Below, piece by piece: positions 36,036 to 45,958 of a stretch of DNA of 64,000 nucleotides (position 1 is the first letter of the stretch; every line of letters starts with the position of its first letter). Made by a program: the position numbers and the translations under genes. This DNA is from Proales similis. Its lineage: Eukaryota; Rotifera; Eurotatoria; Ploima; Proalidae. The stretch is taken from assembly GCA_019059635.1 (NCBI GenBank), contig JAGVRJ010000001.1, positions 3,773,812-3,837,811 on the forward strand, in the 5' to 3' direction. The notes beneath the pieces were generated by a model. The model was not told the origin of the DNA. It did no database searches and saw nothing but the letters and a program-made list of their open reading frames with translations.

Positions 36036-37478
36036 TCAAAAATCGCCTCCTCCGAAGTCTCCGCCGCCAAAATCGCCTCCTCCAAAGTCTCCGCCGCCAA
36101 AATCACCTCCTCCGAAGTCTCCGCCGCCAAAATCGCCTCCTCCGAAGTCTCCGCCGCCAAAATCGCCTCCTCCGAAGTCTCCGCCGTCAAAATCGCCTCC
36201 TTCGATGTCTTGTGCGCTTCCACCAAAGTCTTCGTTGCCAAAGCTGCCTTGCTCTCCGCCGAAATCTCCATAATCTGGGTCTCCCTGGTTTAAATATCCA
36301 TCGTTTCCTTCATTTGTTCCGTTCTCGCTCTGATTTTGATTCGGATCAGTTACATTATTTTGATTCTGATCATTTCCGTAAATGTTTGTTATATAATGGT
36401 TGTTTGTATAATGATCAGAGTCATTTATGTAAGGAGCTCCACCATATCCACCCCATCCATGGTGCATGGGAACGCCCTTTTAAAGATTGATCAGCTTTGA
36501 GGGAAAGATAAACTAAGTTGAGTTTACCCAGCCATATCCGCAGCCCCAGCCTAATCAGTTAAAAATAGATGAGTTTTCTTTTAAATTAAAAAATCTTTCC
36601 AACGTACCATGACCCCATCCCCATCCGAGTGAGCTTCCAATAGCAGCGCCAGCGAGCATGCCTAGAGAAATTTGACAAGCAAATTTTTTCCATGTTTCTA
36701 AAAAAAATTACCAAGAGCAAGGTCTCCTCCGCTGTAGCCTCCACCTCCACCATAGCCACCCCCGTTTACTATCACAGGGTTACTTGGTTGGACCACTACG
36801 GTAGAACCTGCAGGACGAGAACCACTGTATCCATAACCTCCACTAGGCGGATTTCTAGGATAAGATCCACCTCCTATTCCACCCGACGATGAGGGTTGAT
36901 AATTTGATGCGGGAGGTACATCTGCTCTAAATCCAGGAGGGGGTGGTGCTGTTGGGTTATTGTTAGACGCTTGCCCATTACCTCCCGCAGGAACTGGTTG
37001 TTGTGGCGGTGGGGGAAGCTGAAAACTCTTTAAAATTTAAATATATAACGATTTTTGAAGTTTGAAACTTACAGTGCTCACAATGCTCTTCATCCATTCA
37101 CTACAGCAAACGTTAATTACGAACGAAAGGTGTTGTCCGTTTATTGATTTACTTTAGCTCGTTTAGATCACGACATAAAATCCACATGACTTCTTTCTCT
37201 TTTCTTTTTTCGTTCTTGGGTATTGCGATAAGTAAGTTTTCATCACCTCGGGATGGTAGTGAAGGACGACCTGGTATGCAGCGGGTGTATGGACCCACAG
37301 ATAAAAACTTGCAAACCTCCACCAAGCGTATTCGCTCTTCAGGCTTTTTGTCGTTCATTTTCTCGTATAGCTCCAAGGTACTATCTTCATAAAGGGCGAA
37401 AAATCCATCTTTCCATTTACTTGACAAGAAACCTCGGGAATAATACTTAAGAAATCCTGTTTTTAGCTTAGAACCCAT
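36036..37478 (-). CDS. PH-domain protein with Pro/Gly-rich region and GGDF repeats
   Basis: The first exon (37478, MGSKLKTGFLKYYSRG) encodes a pleckstrin-homology domain: GFLKYYSRGFLSSKWKDGFFALYEDSTLELYE, then basic loops and a C-terminal helix ending in ELNEWMKSIVST across an intron. A Pro-rich linker (QLPPPPQQPVP), a Gly/Tyr/Ser-rich segment (GGGYGGGGGYSGGD), a small hydrophobic segment (LALGMLAGAAIGSSLGWG) and a Trp/Gly/His region follow. The last exon has an Asn-rich stretch and a C-terminal array of GGGDF pentapeptides. The PH plus AGAA-type Gly-rich architecture occurs in uncharacterised invertebrate proteins. The PH domain suggests membrane phosphoinositide binding. Function is unknown. 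Confidence 0.72.
36039..36205 (-). repeat. 30-bp tandem array encoding GGGDF repeats
   Basis: Five to six nearly perfect 30-bp units (two GGGDF pentapeptides each) at the 3' end of the PH-domain gene. Differences are single bases, mostly synonymous. The array leaves open frames in other registers (for example PPPKS on the plus strand), which are by-products. Confidence 0.9.
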
Positions 37479-37989
37479 ATTTGGTGATTGATCTTAAGAG
37501 AGAGAAAGAGATAGGTTTTTAAAGTTAAGACAACAACTTTGTTTGATGAGTGCAGGGTTAAAAATTTCTGGCAAACTTATTCGCTTATAAATTACGCATT
37601 AACCATAACTGGTACCTTATTATGCCAGAATTACTCATTCACTTAGAAATAGGAATGAAATGGTAAATTTGTCTGATTTTGTTTCTAAGATTTCCTTTTC
37701 TCAGAGCATTACACAAATGAATAATATAAACGTGAACAGATAAATAAAAGATTTTGGTGTTTATGAACTGTTAACCCGGATTATGAAGGTTTCTAGACTC
37801 AAATAATTTAGTTTTGAGCCAGGTAGCTTACAGTTACGTTCCCCTTGTGAGAGTTATAACTACTTTAACTCGAAATGACTTTTAAATGATATTTAAATAA
37901 ACCTTTTTCTTTATTCTCAAATTTAACTATTACAAGCCAGATTTACCAAGTATTTTTCAGAAAAGTAAGTTAATTATCTTTAATAAATT
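37479..37989. other. Intergenic region
   Basis: About 0.5 kb AT-rich, holding the promoter of the PH-domain gene and the 3' flank of the next minus-strand gene. No coding signal. Confidence 0.5.
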
Positions 37990-39166
37990 TCAAGGTAGCG
38001 TCAATATCGTTTTTTGAACTTTTTTCTTAATAACATCAGACTGAAGGCTTGAAGTTGATTTGCTTACTTTGCTTGTTTGTAGTAAAAAAGCGTTCCCAGT
38101 TGGCTTGGTGATCGATCCATAGCTGTCCCTATTTTGGCTTGGCTTCCATTCAGGCCTTAGATGATAAGATTGTAGCATAGAATGATTTGATACTCCAGCT
38201 GTTGATTGTGGACCGAGAAGCTGAAGAGGCTGAATGGCATCACAGTCCTCTGTTGATTTGATTCTTTTAATTCTTATTAGTGGAGTTCTTGGAGAATTTA
38301 AGCTTAAGTGAGTCTTTAACGCATGTTGTTTTCTAGACGATTCTATGAGTCTACTTTGATTTTCTGAACAACGAGCCTCATTTGAGGATGTTTCATATAT
38401 CCTGCGCGAGAAAGCGGTCCCTCGAACAAGTCCGTATCTGGATTTTGCAAAAAGAACCCTTTTCTTTCGCAAGTCGTGACATTGATTAATCGGCATAATG
38501 AAATACGCGTTTGGAGTTTGAAAAATTCGTAACGGTTGCTTGACCATAGGAAACTCATCAGCTCGATGCTCATAATTGGCAGTCTTGATGCGTCTAAATT
38601 TAGATTCATTTGTGTACCCATTTTTTATTTTTGACTCTAAGAGAGCAGGCATAGACTTTGAACGGCCTAAATTTGACTCGGTAGTTTCCGAATTACTCTG
38701 AGTGGACAACTCGTAGTTTTCCAAATGGATAGGAATAACTTCACTATTCCCAGTATCGGTATAGGTTTGGATAGTTTGATTTGCATTTGTGTAATATCTA
38801 AATCGTTTAGAGTAAATCACTCCATCCTGGGCATTTGAGATAACTTTTACTTCTTAAAAATAACAATCGAATTTAAGGAGCTGATTGTTTTTTAATTTAA
38901 CTTACTTTCTTCAATATGCATCGGATGACGGTTGTATAGCGGCAATATCGGCTGCAAAGTTCGCAGTTTTTGATAATTTTTGCAAAAAAGAATTATTGAA
39001 TAGGCCCACAAACCGAGTATAAAAGCTAATAAGAACAACTCTAAAATTTTTGAATCAGCCTCGTCTATATTGACTCGAGCTACTAAATTCGTTGAAAAGT
39101 AGCCGTAAGAAAAATTAGATAGTAAAGGGACGAAAAAGTTTACATTCTGCTCTTCTTGGCACCATT
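37990..39166 (-). CDS. Single-pass membrane protein, unrecognised
   Basis: Three exons. The first is tiny (39166, MVPRRAE), the second gives ARVNIDEADSK followed by one transmembrane helix (ILELFLLAFILGLWAYSIILF) and PILPLYNRHPMHIEE, and the third (to 37990) a 275-residue basic, Ser-rich cytoplasmic tail. No signal peptide precedes the helix, so it is probably a signal-anchor protein with a 15-20-residue N-terminal part. The acceptor of intron 2 is AAGAAG, a NAGNAG site where both choices stay in frame. The tail contains GRSKSMPALLESK and other phosphorylation-like motifs. No family recognised. Confidence 0.55.
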
Positions 39167-39710
39167 TCCGATGAAAAATTCATTCATTAACAAATTTTGG
39201 GCAAAATATTTTATCCACAATAAAATCCTACATTCAACAAAATTTTTGCTGTAACGCTCTTCATTACAGAAGATGTAAAGAGATTTTATTGATTATTGAT
39301 AAATTATGTTTAAAAATAAGTAAATTTCCTTAAAAGGCTTTAACCTTCCTAGTATTGAGCAAATCCGGATTTAAACCAGTTTTTTTCACACAAAAATTAC
39401 TCATCACTTTGATGGCGAGCTTTTGATTTTAAGAGCAAGTAATTTGGTTAAGACTAGCTCAATTTCTCCCCTGCTGAATAACTAATTAGCCTCATTGTCC
39501 TGCTTATCGACACAGGCGCATTTTTGAGCAGATGCTTTTTTATTTTTAGATTCTTCTAAGGTCCTTGAGTTACTTTTAGAAACAGCTTTCTTTAATTCTC
39601 TTTTTTTTGTTTACAACATTGTTTAAGCTTATACATTTTAGAAGAAGAAAACGATATTTATTTATTTTAAGAAGATATAATTTTTAGGTGTAAAATTTTA
39701 TTTCGATTAT
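39167..39710. other. Intergenic region
   Basis: About 0.54 kb, AT-rich, including the promoter of the membrane protein gene. A Lys-rich stretch without start codon in minus frame near 39482-39600 is not supported as a gene. Confidence 0.5.
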
Positions 39711-40455
39711 TTAAAATCCTTGTATAGAAAATCGTATGTTTTGAGAATCAAGTTCCTTTTCTAAAATAGGACTTCGGTAGACGATATCAATTTCTTCGTC
39801 TTGGGTAAAGCCGAAAACAGACTAATTAAGTGTAGGATAAAAAAATCATTCGAGATTCACAAACTAATTACCGAAAATGACACTTGATCCGGATCCTCGA
39901 TTTGGTCGGCCAAGTGAGTTGCTAGTTGTTTGGCGTTCATTAGCCAATACGAATAATATACTACCAGATAAGGATATGCCTGGAGCATTTTATGAACAAC
40001 CTCAATTTGATTTTTGAGATACTGGAATTGGCTTTCTGCTGATTTTCTTCTCTCGTATTTCCTTACTAGCTCATTATGATTCAAGCTTTTTCCGTGAGTT
40101 AAATCTAATTTCTGATAAAGCTGATTGTTGCGATTAAATATAATCCTGTTAAGCTTTCTATTTTACGAAATATCGATCATCAGTATAAGCCAGACAAAAC
40201 GCAATCCAAAGCTTACCCATAAAGGCTATTATCACTTTTTGGCTGATCTGGATTAAAAAAAACTGTCGCTTCTGAAGGTTGTCCATAGAATCCCGTAAAC
40301 ATTAAATGAGATTGATTATTTAATGAATTTCCCAACGCCGGATAAAACCACATTGAGTACAAATCTGACTTCAAGTTTCCAATAAGAAATCGAAATATTT
40401 TTTGAAAAAATTCGAAAGATATAGAGACCTCTTCACGGCTCGTGATTTTTTGCAT
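39711..40455 (-). CDS. Unrecognised protein of about 210 residues
   Basis: Three exons join in phase: MQKITSREEVSISFEFFQK to NSLYG (40455-40215), then KLNRIIFNRNNQLYQKLDL to DPDQVSFS (about 40165-39870), then SVFGFTQDEEIDIVYRSP to FSIQGF (39820-39711). The middle is helical (NHNELVRKYERRKSAE, IEVVHKMLQAYPYLVVYYSYWLMNAKQ). There is no signal peptide or transmembrane helix. Consistent phase across two introns supports a real gene. I do not recognise the family. Confidence 0.55.
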
Positions 40456-41143
40456 AGACTAGCTATTGACCAATGCATGACTTGATTTTAAGTTTTGCTT
40501 TTTTTTATATAATTGAGACCATCAAATATGCGGCGAGTCTATTTTTAGGTTAGAACCTAGTCAGTCAACCAAATGAAAAGCTCAAAAAAGCCGTGCCAAG
40601 GTTCAGTGAACTAAACTATTTCTTAAACTAAGAAATAATCTATTGGCATAATCATATTTCTCTTTACAATTCTATACATTGGTCTGGAATTCAGCTATTA
40701 AAGTTTTTTTAATTTATTTTTTAATTTTCTTGTAGCTGCTTGAAGATCCAAGATAAAAACTGGATTTAGCTCTCATATTTTATAAAAATTTTCCTTGCAA
40801 AGCAGAGGACAAATTTTGTGTCTATTAATTGTGCTCCTTCAATCTCATTTAGATCAGAAAATGAAGCTGAGTCTAGATGCAGCAAAACGCGGGTTCAATG
40901 TCAGCTCCTTGCTTTTAGCCAATTATTGTGTTTCATTATGAAAATGCTCAAGAGGAGACCAATTTTTCAAAAAAACGTGCTCCATTGTGTTCAATATGGT
41001 TACATTTTCAACAGTTCCTAAAAGCTGTTTTTGGTTGGTATGGGAGCGGGTTCAGCGGTTATCCATTGAAGCAGCAAGGAATTACATTGTATCTCCATGG
41101 ATTTTCGTTATCAAAAGAATTGAAATTCAATTTAGAGCTTAAA
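40456..41143. other. Intergenic / RPL6 upstream region
   Basis: About 0.69 kb between divergently transcribed genes. An open frame runs into RPL6 from 40928, but the conserved protein starts at 41144, so this is taken as 5' UTR and promoter. Confidence 0.5.
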
Positions 41144-42262
41144 ATGGCCCCCAAGAAAGCAGCCAAGAGCAAAGCCACCCCGATCAATCGGGAAATTAAG
41201 AGCACCGGAGTAATGCGCCTTTCCCGAGGTCGTATGTTCCACAAACGTGGTCTCTGGCACATCGAGAAGTGGAAGAAGCAAAACGAAAAGAAGCCCGAAG
41301 ATCGAGCCCAAGCCAAAAATTCCACCAGAATTGCGTCGAAGCAGGTGAAAGGTGACAAAAATGGCAAGACCCGTAATGTCCGAGTCAGCCGATTCGTAAG
41401 CGGTTTATATATTATCGAATGTTGTACTACCTATATTTATAATAAATCCATTAGCCCAAGTCATATCCGACTGAGGACAAGCCGCGAAAGCTGAGAACTA
41501 ACAAAAGAAAGGCTTTCTCCCAGCACCAACACAAACTTCGTTCCACCATCACTCCTGGCGCTGTTCTCATCCTTGTTGCCGGTCGACATGCAGGAAAAGT
41601 GAGTTGGCCTTTAAGAATAATATACAAATTTAAAATATAACCAAAAGATGAGTATAATACCGCCCCAGTCTGATTCTGATGACTGATAGGTTTTTTTTCC
41701 TGATTGGTTATTGTTGTTTTTTAAAATATTTAAAAAATGATGAATTACATACCGCCCCAGTCTGAAATTAGATGACTGATGGGTCAAGCTGTGTCTGAAT
41801 TTAAATCATTAAGAATCATCAAAAATAATTTTTAAAGCAGTTAACTAAAGTTTTCTTCACATTTAGCGTGTTGTCTTCCTTAAACAGCTTTCTTCAGGCC
41901 TTTTGCTCGTTACCGGCCCTTTTAAGCTTAATGGATGCCCGCTCAGACGCATCAATCAGCGTTATGTGATTGCAACCAGCACCAAGATTGATTTGAGCAA
42001 TGTTAAGCTCCCGGAGAACTTGAACGACAAGTTCTTCAATCGAATCAAGGCCAGAAAGCAAAAGCCTACCGAAGGCGAAATTTTCGAAACCAAAAAAGAA
42101 ACTTACACAGTTAATGAGGAGAGAAAAACCGCCCAGCTCAGTGTTGACAAGCAAATCTTGGCCGCTGTTAAGGCTCATCCGGAACGACGACTTCTGGGCT
42201 CGTATCTTAAGAGCAAGTTCGCGCTCAGTAATCGACAGTATCCACATAAATTGAAATTTTAA
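41144..42262 (+). CDS. RPL6: RPL6 (eL6), large-subunit ribosomal protein
   Basis: Eukaryotic ribosomal protein eL6 in three exons. Exon 1 (41144-41396) starts [17 protein letters not shown] and has a basic N-terminus. Exon 2 (about 41457-41599) gives [24 protein letters not shown] and [19 protein letters not shown] (human SITPGTILIILTGRHRGK). Exon 3 (about 41867-42262) gives [48 protein letters not shown] and the ending [14 protein letters not shown]. All eL6 signatures are present. Intron 2, about 265 nt, is unusually long for this region and houses two C/D-box snoRNAs, which explains its length. Confidence 0.96.
41638..41710 (+). ncRNA. SNORD31: C/D-box snoRNA, U31/snR67-like, copy 1 (RPL6 intron 2)
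   Basis: A 73-nt element with a perfect 7-bp terminal stem (TAACCAA at 41638-41644 with TTGGTTA at 41704-41710). It has a C box AAGATGA (41645-41651, one mismatch), a D' box CTGA (41670-41673), a C'-like CTGATGA (41676-41682) and a D box CTGA (41700-41703). The 12 bases before D' (TACCGCCCCAGT) are exactly complementary to the conserved 28S rRNA P-loop sequence ACUGGGGCGGUA. By the D+5 rule this would methylate the G equivalent to E. coli Gm2251, the site served by U31 in vertebrates and snR67 in yeast. Confidence 0.88.
41728..41806 (+). ncRNA. SNORD31: C/D-box snoRNA, U31/snR67-like, copy 2 (RPL6 intron 2)
   Basis: Second element in the same intron, 79 nt, 17 nt after the first. The terminal stem is ATTTAAA (41728-41734) with TTTAAAT (41800-41806). 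It has a perfect C box ATGATGA (41737-41743), the same 12-base guide TACCGCCCCAGT (41750-41761), a D' box CTGA (41762-41765), a C'-like TAGATGA (41769-41775) and a D box CTGA (41795-41798). Outside guide and boxes the two copies differ, and the bases before D (GGGTCAAGCTGTGT) differ entirely from copy 1, so a second target may differ. Confidence 0.87.
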
Positions 42263-42515
42263 ATTCTTTTTATAAATAAACGAAGCTTTTCAAAGCTTGT
42301 TTATTATGAAAAGAAAATAAAATAATTAAAGAAAAAATACTTTTTTCTCAATAAAATTCGTTAAGCGGTCAATTTCACAAACATCTCATAGGTTGCATTT
42401 CATTTTGCATTCTATGAGAAAGAGTTCAGATGTATGCATGGGTAGAATATTTTCTTCGTTTTTTCCATGCATTTTAAAAATAAAATAGTGATCGGAAAGT
42501 GAATTATCATCTATC

Positions 42516-43943
42516 ATGATTCGTGCAACCTCAATTTTTGGATCAAATATTCGTTCTCAACGATTCTTTTTTCCAATCAGAGTACAATTTGCGTCAGAGA
42601 TCAACGATAAAGGAAAAGACGGCGCAGAAGAGACTTGGAAAGGATCCAAAATTAGTATTGCCGGTTCAGATTACTTTCGTAAAATCAGTGAAATCACACA
42701 TGCAAAAAAAGATCAAATGGAAAATCTGAACTTAGATGAGCAGAATATTATCCTTGATCAGGTACCAAAAATCAACAAAGAAATATCTGAAGAAGCGAAT
42801 ATGTTTGCCAAGCGTTTTTCTCAGAAAATCTCGGTATTAAACAAGAAACCAAAGGGCAAATCGAAAGCTTTCTATTCTCGGGGTATAATACCTCCAAATA
42901 CCCGAATACCTCAGCCTTCTGTAACAACTCAAGAAACGAAATGTTTTACACTGGAATCACCTATCGAAATTTACAAAAAATCGGAGCTTTTAACAAAATC
43001 AACCGCGATTATCCCAGAACAAGAGAGGATTGAATCTGAGAAAAATGTTCTCGAATTGCCTAGCGAAGAGTTAGAAAAAGAAATACTCAAATTACGTCCT
43101 GCTTTTCGACCGTTTGCCTACAATTTAGCTTATTTTGCCAACGAAAGCCCTTTACTACAAAAATTTATCGAACTTGGCGTTTCGATAAGAAAGTGGGATG
43201 AAGATCGAGAATTAGCTGAATTTGTCCTTCGCTTGGATTTCGAAAAAGATGTCCAGCCACGGCTTATGCTTTTGCATGACATTTCAGTACCTCCAGATCG
43301 ATTTGGCTATATTATCACAAAGAATCCAAGGTTTTTCAAAGAGACAATCGAAAACTTGCAATCAAGGATTGGGTATTTGCGCAGTAAAAAGTTTTCAGAC
43401 AACGATATTGGGAATATTACAAGCAAGGCACCAATGTGGCTGAGCATGGATGTGATTGACATAGACTTTAAACTAGGCTGGTTTCAAAAAGAATTTGAGC
43501 TCGCTGGATCTGATGTTCGCCATGTGATTTCATCCCGACCGAAGCTTCTCTCACTTCCGTTAAAAATTCCCTCTGACGTGAGGTTTTGCTTGAAAGAACT
43601 CATGTGCTATGATGATTCTTCAATCAATTCATTCCTCAAGTTATTTCCCAAGCTATTTACCAAAGACTTTAAGATTATCGAAGCCAACTTTATTTATTTA
43701 ACCCAAGTGATGAAACTGTCTCATTTGCAAATAGCAAGTCAGCCGTCAATTTTAACATGCCCACTTGTAAGGCTCAAATCCCGCTTCGCATACTTACAGT
43801 TTCTCAAAAAAATCCAATTCGATCCGATGCTACCTAATTATGTATCGTTAAAAGCGCTTGAGCAACCGGATGATAGTCGATTTTGCAGTGATGTTGCAAA
43901 AACTTCAATTGGAGAGTATAAAAAATTTCTAAAATCGGTTTAA
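42516..43943 (+). CDS. MTERF3: MTERF3, mitochondrial transcription termination factor family
   Basis: Single exon, 475 residues. The N-terminus (MIRATSIFGSNIRSQRFFFPIRVQF) is basic and without acidic residues, as in a mitochondrial presequence. The C-terminal 270 residues carry mTERF helical repeats: FIELGVSIRKWDED, LRLDFEKDVQPRLMLLHDISV, LGYLRSKKFSDNDI-type repeats with LRSKKFSDNDIGNITSKAPMWL, WFQKEFELAGSDVRHVISSRPKLL, LKLFPKLFTKDFK and the conserved ending FDPMLPNYVSLKALEQPDDSRFC. This matches MTERF3 (human [23 protein letters not shown]) rather than other paralogues. MTERF3 represses mitochondrial transcription and assists assembly of the mitochondrial large ribosomal subunit. Confidence 0.9.
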   Translation: MIRATSIFGSNIRSQRFFFPIRVQFASEINDKGKDGAEETWKGSKISIAGSDYFRKISEITHAKKDQMENLNLDEQNIILDQVPKINKEISEEANMFAKRFSQKISVLNKKPKGKSKAFYSRGIIPPNTRIPQPSVTTQETKCFTLESPIEIYKKSELLTKSTAIIPEQERIESEKNVLELPSEELEKEILKLRPAFRPFAYNLAYFANESPLLQKFIELGVSIRKWDEDRELAEFVLRLDFEKDVQPRLMLLHDISVPPDRFGYIITKNPRFFKETIENLQSRIGYLRSKKFSDNDIGNITSKAPMWLSMDVIDIDFKLGWFQKEFELAGSDVRHVISSRPKLLSLPLKIPSDVRFCLKELMCYDDSSINSFLKLFPKLFTKDFKIIEANFIYLTQVMKLSHLQIASQPSILTCPLVRLKSRFAYLQFLKKIQFDPMLPNYVSLKALEQPDDSRFCSDVAKTSIGEYKKFLKSV

Positions 43944-45958
43944 ATAAAAAGTCTCATGTATTGAATTGATTATAAGTTATAAAGTTATATATTTTCTGAA
44001 TTAAGTTAGAATTTGCCTGATTCTAGAATCATATTATAAAAGATAGAAACTGATTTACAGCCTATATTTACCTATATTAGATCTCCCTCAGATCTAATTC
44101 CGATTTTTCCGAATTAAATACGTTGATCAAAATACCAATTCTATAACCCTAAACCTAATTCTATAAAATTCAGACGTGCTTATTTCGAAAAATGTGGATT
44201 AAAAACAGAATAATAGTTGATAAATTAGAATATGAATGCTGAGGATTAGTGGCTCGTGTCTTTTTAGGGTTCGTTAGGGTCTGACTCTAAGAAACGACTG
44301 GCTGAACTGATTTTTAACGCAATAACGACCCTCCCCTTTATAATTCAATCCAAATCATCAGGGCGAAAAACCTGTTGGAAAGAAGGGTGAAAAAATAGCT
44401 CTTAAAAAAACTCTCAAGTGTTAAAAAAAAGTCAAGCGACAATCATAAATTCTCTCTTTGGTTCGAGCAGCAACTTAAGTTTAGTGACCCATTCACAATT
44501 TACTTTATATTATGCATTGCATTTCCATCCATCCTGACTCAATATTCAGAAATATTTACTTCGATATTTCTTACTGAGGGAAACTTGGGAAAATAAAGGA
44601 GAGTAAGCTTTGGCGTAACAAATCTAAACCTATTTAGGTTGGACACTCGGCGCTCCTCTGGCTGAGCTTTGTCAGACCCTTTGTGCAAATATTTTTCTAA
44701 CAACGAGTATTTTCGGACGTCTCCATTTTTGGACAAACAAGTGATACAAAATTTATAGATTTACTACGTTTTAAATATGCGTGTACGCGCGACGGTTTCG
44801 CCTTCGATGGTCTCGTCATGAGCCGATATGACCTGAGTTTAGAGAAAAAAAATTAGTCTCTATACCAAGGCATATCCGACTGAAATACCGGTTATCTTGA
44901 GAAAAATATTCTACTTTTATATGCCGCTCAATCAAAGAAAAGCGCCCAATTTCCGCTCAATACACATGAGCCGTTCGCATCTTAACTGGGCTTTCTTTTT
45001 TGATTGGCCTACTTTGATTATTCTACTTGCTAAAGGATCATATTAACCTATAAGTAAACTGGTGAACACTAACTAACAACTAATATCCTCTTGATTGCCG
45101 AACGTTTTTTCGAAACAATTAGGGATGGATTTCACCCTTACTGCCTTTTAATGATTTCATTTATTTATTTCCCACTTTTTTCACTTGAGTCTAGAGTAAT
45201 TCTGTATTTCATAGGACGCTTACGTTTGTCTGTTTCCGCAGTCAATTTAAGCGAGCTTCTAGTTGAGGAAGCCAATTATTCATCTGGCAATTATTGGCTA
45301 TTTTAATTGCATTCGAGCATGTTTACTGACTTAAGTAGCTCTTAAATAGGTAAAAGCTCGTGATAAATGCACATTTTGACTCCGCCTAGCTTTTAAATAT
45401 GTCTAGGATTGGTTTTTTCTTCAATTTGTCAATCAATTATTTAGGAGGTATATTTTCGGATATTTGAAGAAAATAATGACCCAAGCTTCGATTGTTTGGT
45501 TCCTTTTTTCATATGCTCACCGGTTCTTCGAATGAGCAAGCAGTCTAAATCAAACAAACTTGATTGTTCTGTAGCTTATTAGAATCTCAAATTTCATTCT
45601 AATTGAAATTAAACAGATTGTTCCATCTAGACGCTCATATTTCATATAAAGAAAATTGACCGTTCTACTTTAGATGAAGCCCTTATGGAAGTGTGCCATT
45701 TATTGGTCTGCAAGCTGATTGAGAGTTCTTTGTATTTCCTCACATGTGATTGAAACCATACATATTGTATTTAACCAGTGAAAGGCGAGCTTTTTGATTC
45801 TTTTTTCATCATCTTAATTTGTATTTTTGAAAAACAGTTGCTTTTGTTAAAACTTCTTTAAATTTTACTTTGATTGCTTCTAGAAGACTCAATATCAAAA
45901 GTTCATAATTGAAAAGTATAAAACAGATATGACTTGCAAGTTTACTTAGATAGAGAAT
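43944..45958. other. Long gene-poor interval
   Basis: Two kilobases without a supported gene. A minus frame at 44539-44736 (MSKNGDVRKYSLLEKYLHKG) and a plus frame at 45091-45306 are open but have no recognised relatives. Short telomere-like words occur near 44147-44158 (CCCTAAACCT) and 44267-44278. This is the largest gap after 9853-11807 and precedes the long Tincar-like gene, so it may hold distal regulation or 5' UTR exons. Confidence 0.45.

Noticed and set aside
36028-36273. Plus-strand frame made of PPPKS repeats
   Set aside because: It is the reverse side of the GGGDF array of the PH-domain gene. The minus frame continues into sensible exons; this one does not.
39482-39636. Small Lys-rich minus-strand protein
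   Set aside because: Careful counting of an A8 run shows the ATG and the open stretch are in different frames.
40928-41143. N-terminal extension of RPL6
   Set aside because: The frame is open, but the conserved eL6 start [10 protein letters not shown] at 41144 and the non-conserved leader favour 5' UTR.
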